The translations under genes were made by a program, and so were the position numbers. A DNA stretch of 54,846 bases. Origin: CAWKDC01 sp964383495. Its GTDB lineage: Bacteria; Pseudomonadota; Gammaproteobacteria; JABCZS01. The notes under the pieces were generated by a model. The model worked only from the letters and a program-made list of their open reading frames with translations, made no database searches and was not told the origin of the DNA. Positions 51,669 through 54,846 of this stretch are shown one piece after another; the first letter of the stretch is position 1; each line of letters begins with the position of its first letter. The stretch is taken from the NCBI GenBank assembly GCA_964383495.1, contig CAYLHG010000011.1:1-54846 (forward strand), read 5' to 3'.

Positions 51669-52545
51669 GAATTTCTGCCAATGTTTTGCAATCAATGCAT
51701 AAGCTTGCAGTGGGGCGTGCTTCTAAACGGCGCACACCAATTTCTTCGCCACATTGTGTGCAATAGCCATATTCATTTTGCTTAATTTGCTCTAATGTAG
51801 ATTCAATTTTTTTAATTAATTGACGCTCACGATCACGTGTGCGCAATTCAAGATTAAACTCTTCTTCGCGTGTGGCACAATCGTTCGGATCAGCCAAATT
51901 GCCAGGTTCATTTTGCATGTGGGATACAGTTTCATCCACTTGCTCCATTAATGCCTGCTTCCACGCAAATAAAATTCTCTTGAAATGCTCAAGCTGCGAG
52001 GAATTCATATATTCTTCCGATTCTTTGAGCGAATAGGGTGTAAAATCCAATTCACGAACGTCTAATACATTGCTCATAGGAACCTCTTTCAACAGTGGTG
52101 CGCCAGATGATTGCTTCGGTGCAGTGACGGATGATTTTGCAACAGTTGAAGATTTTTTACCAGTGTTTTTTTGAGTAATTGTTGTTTTTTTTGCGGCTGC
52201 AGGTTTTGTCGTGGTTTTTTTAGACGTGGTGGATGTTGTTTTTTTTGCAGCAGTAGGTTTTGTTATGGTTTTTTTAGGAGTGTTGGATGCTGTTTTTTTC
52301 ACAGCAGTGGATCTTGTTTTTTTCACAGAAGCAGGTTTTGCAGCAGTTTTTTTAGTTGCTGTAGATGTGGCGCGTTTTTTTGCTGCAGGTTTTTTAGCGG
52401 CAGTTTTAGTAGAGGTTTTTGCACGCGATGCTGCGGGTTTTTTTGCAGCTGTTTTTGAAATAGGTTTGGCGGCTGGCTTCTTAGCAGCAGTTTTCTTGTT
52501 ACGGGCTGCGGGTTTTTTACTAACAGTTTTAGATTTAGTCGCCAT
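51646..52545 (-). CDS. dksA: DksA with histone-H1-like basic N-terminal tail
   Basis: DksA binds the secondary channel of RNA polymerase and, with ppGpp, controls rRNA and stress promoters. The last 143 residues of this 299-residue protein are a canonical DksA: coiled-coil tip NLADPNDCATREEEFNLELRTRDRER (DxxDxA motif), zinc finger YCTQCGEEIGVRRLEARPT with CIDCK, and end AEIREKHYSS. The first 156 residues are an almost pure Lys/Ala/Pro/Thr/Ser tail of AAKKPAAK-type repeats, resembling eukaryotic H1 and bacterial H1-like proteins. Such a tail would bind DNA or RNA non-specifically. An internal start at 52077 with a strong ribosome site could yield the canonical form alone. Some other gammaproteobacteria are said to have extended DksA; this example is long. 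Confidence 0.95.
   Translation of the reverse strand: MATKSKTVSKKPAARNKKTAAKKPAAKPISKTAAKKPAASRAKTSTKTAAKKPAAKKRATSTATKKTAAKPASVKKTRSTAVKKTASNTPKKTITKPTAAKKTTSTTSKKTTTKPAAAKKTTITQKNTGKKSSTVAKSSVTAPKQSSGAPLLKEVPMSNVLDVRELDFTPYSLKESEEYMNSSQLEHFKRILFAWKQALMEQVDETVSHMQNEPGNLADPNDCATREEEFNLELRTRDRERQLIKKIESTLEQIKQNEYGYCTQCGEEIGVRRLEARPTASLCIDCKTLAEIREKHYSS
52075..52087 (-). promoter_or_regulatory. Internal ribosome site and start for short DksA
   Basis: On the minus strand AGAGG (52087-52083), a five-base spacer (TTCCT) and ATG (52077-52075) form a near-ideal initiation signal exactly between the basic tail and the DksA domain. The ATG is in frame (codon 157) and gives a 143-residue protein close to E. 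coli DksA (151). Seen directly; use in the cell is inferred. Confidence 0.55.
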
Positions 52546-52649
52546 AAGAGCCTCTTTTTTGAAAAGGGTTACGACTTTTATAACACAGATTTAAGAAAAT
52601 GCAACCTAGAGGGAAAAATGGAAACGAAGAAAAATAGCGCTTCTTGTCA

Positions 52650-52662
52650 GCTCCGAAGGAGC
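52650..52662 (-). terminator. Short hairpin after hemL
   Basis: GCTCC and GGAGC pair around a 3-base loop 57 bases after the hemL stop on the minus strand, with TATTTTTC about 20 bases further. Weak terminator candidate between hemL and dksA. Confidence 0.3.
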
Positions 52663-52718
52663 ATAAGATACCCCGCCCCTCATGAAGCCGCCGTAGGCAG
52701 CAAATGGGGGGTGAGCGT

Positions 52719-53996
52719 TCATAAGACCTGGCTTGCTGCTCTCATTGTCTTCTCAAGATCTGCATCCGTATGCGCCGCCGACACAAACCCTGCTTCAAAT
52801 GCGGAAGGAGCCAAATACACTCCCTTTGCTAGCATTCCATGAAAGAAGCGATTAAACGCGGCCACATCACATTGTTTCACTTCTTCTAAAGAATTTGGTG
52901 CTTCTGGGCGATCAGTAAAGAAAATCCCAAACATCCCGCCCACACAAGATGTTTGTAAGGAAACCCCTTTAGATTTTGCTGCAGCTTTCAAACCGTCACA
53001 CAATGCTTGTGTCTTTGCAGACAAGCTCTCAAAAAAGCCAGGCGCTTCTACCAAACTTAAATTTGCTAACCCTGCAGCGGTTGCAATAGGATTGCCAGAA
53101 AGCGTTCCTGCCTGGTACACCGGTCCCAGTGGCGCCATGCACGCCATGATGTCTTTGCGCCCACCAAATGCGCCAACAGGCATGCCGCCGCCGATCACTT
53201 TACCTAACGTTGTTAAGTCAGGGCGGATATGGTAAAGCGCTTGAGCACCGCCTAAGGCTACGCGGAAACCTGTCATCACTTCGTCAAAAATCAGCACAAT
53301 GCCGTGTTGGTCACAAAGATCTCGGAGCCCTTTTAAGAAACCTGGTTTCGGCAGAATACAGTTCATATTACCGGCCACAGGCTCAATGATGATCGCAGCA
53401 ATTTGGTCAGGATTTGCTTGGATCAATTTTTTGACAGCATCTAAATCGTTGTAAGGAGCGCAAAGTGTGTCTTTGACATGACCAGCAGGAACGCCAGCAG
53501 AGCTGGGGACGCCGAAAGTCAAGTTGCCTGAACCTGCTTCTACCAATAGAGAATCTGCATGCCCATGGTAGCCGCCAATAAATTTAATGAATTTATCGCG
53601 TTTAGTAAAGCCACGAGCGAGACGAATAGCGCTCATGGTGGCTTCTGTGCCGGAGTTAACCAAGCGTACTTGTTCAATAGAAGGGACGAGCTGGCAAATT
53701 TTTTCAGCAAGCAATACTTCGCGTTCGGTAGGTGCGCCAAAACTGAGGCCTTGCTCTACCGCCTTTTTCACTTCGGCCAACACATGGGGGTGATTGTGCC
53801 CTGCAATCATAGGGCCCCAGGAGCCAACGTAGTCAATGTAAGCGTGGTTATCTACGTCTGTGATATAAGCGCCTTGGGCATGTTGAATAAAGAGCGGAGT
53901 ACCGCCGACAGATTTGAATGCGCGTACGGGGGAATTAACACCGCCAGGGATGCGTTGGCAAGCTTGGTTGAAGAGAGACTCAGAGGTAGAGGACAT
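52719..53996 (-). CDS. hemL: Glutamate-1-semialdehyde 2,1-aminomutase
   Basis: PLP enzyme that converts glutamate-1-semialdehyde to 5-aminolevulinate, the haem precursor in the C5 pathway. The 425-residue protein has IPGGVNSPVRAFKSVGG at the N-terminus, GSWGPMIAGHNHP, EPVAGNMNCILP, DEVMTGFRV and the PLP-lysine block TTLGKVIGGGMPVGAFGG, with YQAGTLSGNPIA after it. Length is typical (E. coli 426). Divergent from rubredoxin; upstream region 53997-54107 is short. Confidence 0.98.
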   Translation of the reverse strand: MSSTSESLFNQACQRIPGGVNSPVRAFKSVGGTPLFIQHAQGAYITDVDNHAYIDYVGSWGPMIAGHNHPHVLAEVKKAVEQGLSFGAPTEREVLLAEKICQLVPSIEQVRLVNSGTEATMSAIRLARGFTKRDKFIKFIGGYHGHADSLLVEAGSGNLTFGVPSSAGVPAGHVKDTLCAPYNDLDAVKKLIQANPDQIAAIIIEPVAGNMNCILPKPGFLKGLRDLCDQHGIVLIFDEVMTGFRVALGGAQALYHIRPDLTTLGKVIGGGMPVGAFGGRKDIMACMAPLGPVYQAGTLSGNPIATAAGLANLSLVEAPGFFESLSAKTQALCDGLKAAAKSKGVSLQTSCVGGMFGIFFTDRPEAPNSLEEVKQCDVAAFNRFFHGMLAKGVYLAPSAFEAGFVSAAHTDADLEKTMRAASQVL

Positions 53997-54107
53997 CTTG
54001 GGTAACTCCTATGGCGATAATGCGAAGATTTTATAGGAAAGACGGTTGCTTCGCCAGTATTTTTATTGTACTCTGTGCAGGTTTTCAGTTACGATTAGAG
54101 GGTTGTT

Positions 54108-54278
54108 GTGAACAATAAACGTTACATGTGTTTACTGTGCGGGTTTATTTATGATGAGGCGCAAGGGTGGCCTGAAGATGGTATCGCACCAGGCACTGCA
54201 TGGGAAGATGTACCTATGGCATGGCGTTGCCCTGATTGTGCTGCAACGAAAGATGATTTTGAAATGATCGAGATCTGA
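54108..54278 (+). CDS. Rubredoxin
   Basis: A 56-residue one-iron electron carrier with the two Cys-x2-Cys knuckles (MCLLCGFIYDEAQGW near residue 7 and RCPDCAATKDDFE near residue 39), the conserved Gly-Tyr/Trp-Pro-Glu-Asp-Gly turn and APGT. Start is GTG 54108 with GAGGG upstream; the only nearby ATG (codon 6) would remove the residues leading to the first knuckle. It lies alone between divergent hemL and the HU-like gene. Too short for common ORF listing but clear from motif. Confidence 0.93.
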   Translation: MNNKRYMCLLCGFIYDEAQGWPEDGIAPGTAWEDVPMAWRCPDCAATKDDFEMIEI

Positions 54279-54302
54279 CCCCAGTCTCTGGTTGCTAAGA
54301 TC

Positions 54303-54331
54303 TTGACTTCTTTTTCTTCCCTCTGTATAAA
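54303..54331 (+). promoter_or_regulatory. Strong sigma-70-like promoter of the HU-family gene
   Basis: TTGACT (54303-54308; five of six bases of consensus) and TATAAA (54326-54331; five of six) with an exact 17-base spacer, 34 bases before the start codon. Confidence 0.65.
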
Positions 54332-54364
54332 TGCACTTCTTTCAATACAATCACAGAGGGTTTC

Positions 54365-54658
54365 ATGAACAAAACAGATTTAGTGAATATTGTTGCCGAA
54401 AAAAATGGATTAACAAAAGCAGCAGCATTGCGTGTGGTAGAAAGTACGTTTGATGCGATTCGTGGTGCCTTATCTGAAGGCGAAGAATTTGTCATGCCTG
54501 ATTTTGGAAAATTCATTGTTGAAATGCGTGCAGCGCGCGAAGGTCGCAATCCTAAAACAGGTGAAACATTAAAAATTCCAGCATCTAATGTTGTGAAATT
54601 TAAAGCCGGAAAAGCGCTGAAAGATCTTGTACAAGAAACTGAAATAGAAATAACCTAA
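54365..54658 (+). CDS. HU/IHF-family DNA-binding protein
   Basis: The 97-residue protein has the HU fold: two N-terminal helices (MNKTDLVNIVAEKNGLTKAAALRVVESTFDAIRGAL), the saddle strand FVMPDFGKFIVEMRAAREGRNPKTGE and the DNA-binding beta arm, then VVKFKAGKALKDLVQ. These proteins bend and compact DNA. The core differs from the canonical IHF-beta at 27771 (MPDFGKF rather than IRGFGSF). It could be an HU-alpha/beta or a specialised HU-like paralogue; the usual HU line GFGTF is changed here. AGAGGG precedes the ATG. Confidence 0.93.
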   Translation: MNKTDLVNIVAEKNGLTKAAALRVVESTFDAIRGALSEGEEFVMPDFGKFIVEMRAAREGRNPKTGETLKIPASNVVKFKAGKALKDLVQETEIEIT

Positions 54659-54706
54659 AGGGGTATACAGGCCCAAAAAAGTGCGCTAAAATGGCGGCAC
54701 AGTTTG

Positions 54707-54782
54707 GGGTGGTTAGCTCAGCTGGTAGAGCGTCGCCCTTACAAGGCGAATGTCGGGGGTTCGATCCCCTCACCACCCACCA
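54707..54782 (+). tRNA. tRNA-Val (anticodon TAC)
   Basis: Begins GGGTGGTTAGCTCAGCTGG and ends ACCACCCACCA with encoded CCA; the acceptor stem GGGTGGT/ACCACCC is perfect. Anticodon stem TCGCC/GGCGA encloses CTTACAA, giving UAC for valine. A TAAAAT box followed by GC-rich bases (54687-54700) is a plausible promoter. Confidence 0.97.
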
Positions 54783-54787
54783 TTTAA

Positions 54788-54846
54788 GGAGTGGTAGTTC
54801 AGCTGGTTAGAATACCGGCCTGTCACGCCGGGGGTCGCGGGTTCGA
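54788..54846 (+). tRNA. tRNA-Asp (anticodon GTC), cut by window end
   Basis: Starts GGAGTGGTAGTTCAGCTGG; anticodon stem CCGGC/GCCGG encloses CTGTCAC, giving GUC for aspartate. The T-loop begins (GGTTCGA) and the 3' part lies outside the window. Five bases separate it from tRNA-Val, so the two are co-transcribed. Confidence 0.93.

Noticed and set aside
52171..52594. Phe/Cys-rich or Val/Phe-rich plus-strand open frames opposite dksA
   Set aside because: They are the reverse reading of the Lys/Ala repeat tail of dksA; the odd composition is a by-product and there is no ribosome site.
1..54846. CRISPR arrays, insertion sequences or an origin of replication
   Set aside because: No regularly spaced direct repeats, no transposase or terminal inverted repeats with target duplication, and no DnaA-box cluster were noticed by eye.
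54707..54846. tRNA pair as a phage attachment site
   Set aside because: No integrase or duplicated tRNA end is visible inside the window; the right side is cut off.

Overview
The window looks like chromosomal DNA of a gammaproteobacterium with moderate to low G+C, most plausibly an intracellular or host-associated Legionellales/Coxiella-like lineage. Three things suggest this: the gene order gyrA - (aroA) - cmk - rpsA - ihfB - lapA - lapB, housekeeping proteins closest in motif content to gammaproteobacterial families, and a scatter of unrecognised large or secreted proteins of the kind such bacteria use on host cells. The taxonomic placement is inference from gene order and protein character; no search was run. 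Layout, left to right: a truncated two-TM membrane protein (1-390, minus); rpsO-pnp; an exported helical protein; a divergent module with a LysR regulator facing an operon for an aromatic amino acid permease and a two-domain DOPA-dioxygenase-like protein; an operon pepA-valS-mntA-hepT on the minus strand, ending in a HEPN/MNT toxin-antitoxin pair; and divergent lptF-lptG-LPS-kinase-like genes for lipopolysaccharide export and modification. Next come an ankyrin-like candidate effector, tRNA-Ser, a cysteine-containing secreted protein and mutS (minus), then pncC-recA-recX and gyrA. gyrA is followed by a remarkable 155-codon remnant of aroA that is still open and coupled to gyrA and cmk, and then by rpsA, ihfB, lapA and lapB. 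The middle holds an archaeal/eukaryote-type proS and a dicarboxylate/glutamate-type symporter, then an accessory block. That block has two divergent tandem paralogues of an unrecognised family (32605-36060), a PAS histidine kinase with a stand-alone receiver coupled to radA, a solitary VgrG-like protein, an SDR oxidoreductase lacking its catalytic lysine, a hemerythrin-like protein, a 3-methyladenine glycosylase and an alpha/beta hydrolase. The right part is mostly metabolic and housekeeping: malic enzyme, aconitase, another secreted Cys-rich protein, folK-pcnB, a nitroreductase, DksA with a histone-H1-like tail and a second internal start, hemL, rubredoxin, an HU-like protein, tRNA-Val and a tRNA-Asp cut by the window end. 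Two threads link the genes. First, loss of AroA would block chorismate synthesis unless another copy exists, and the aromatic amino acid permease would fit a lifestyle of importing these amino acids from a host. Second, envelope and secretion functions (LptFG, LapAB, LPS-kinase-like, VgrG-like, several exported unknowns) are over-represented among the non-housekeeping genes. The strongest candidates for something new are the aroA remnant, the dual-start DksA with its basic tail, the tandem paralogue family, the permease/two-domain dioxygenase module and the solitary VgrG. No insertion sequence, CRISPR array, prophage or replication origin was seen, and no gene-free stretch longer than about 360 bases exists (the longest is 27411-27770, which holds a hairpin and one doubtful small ORF).
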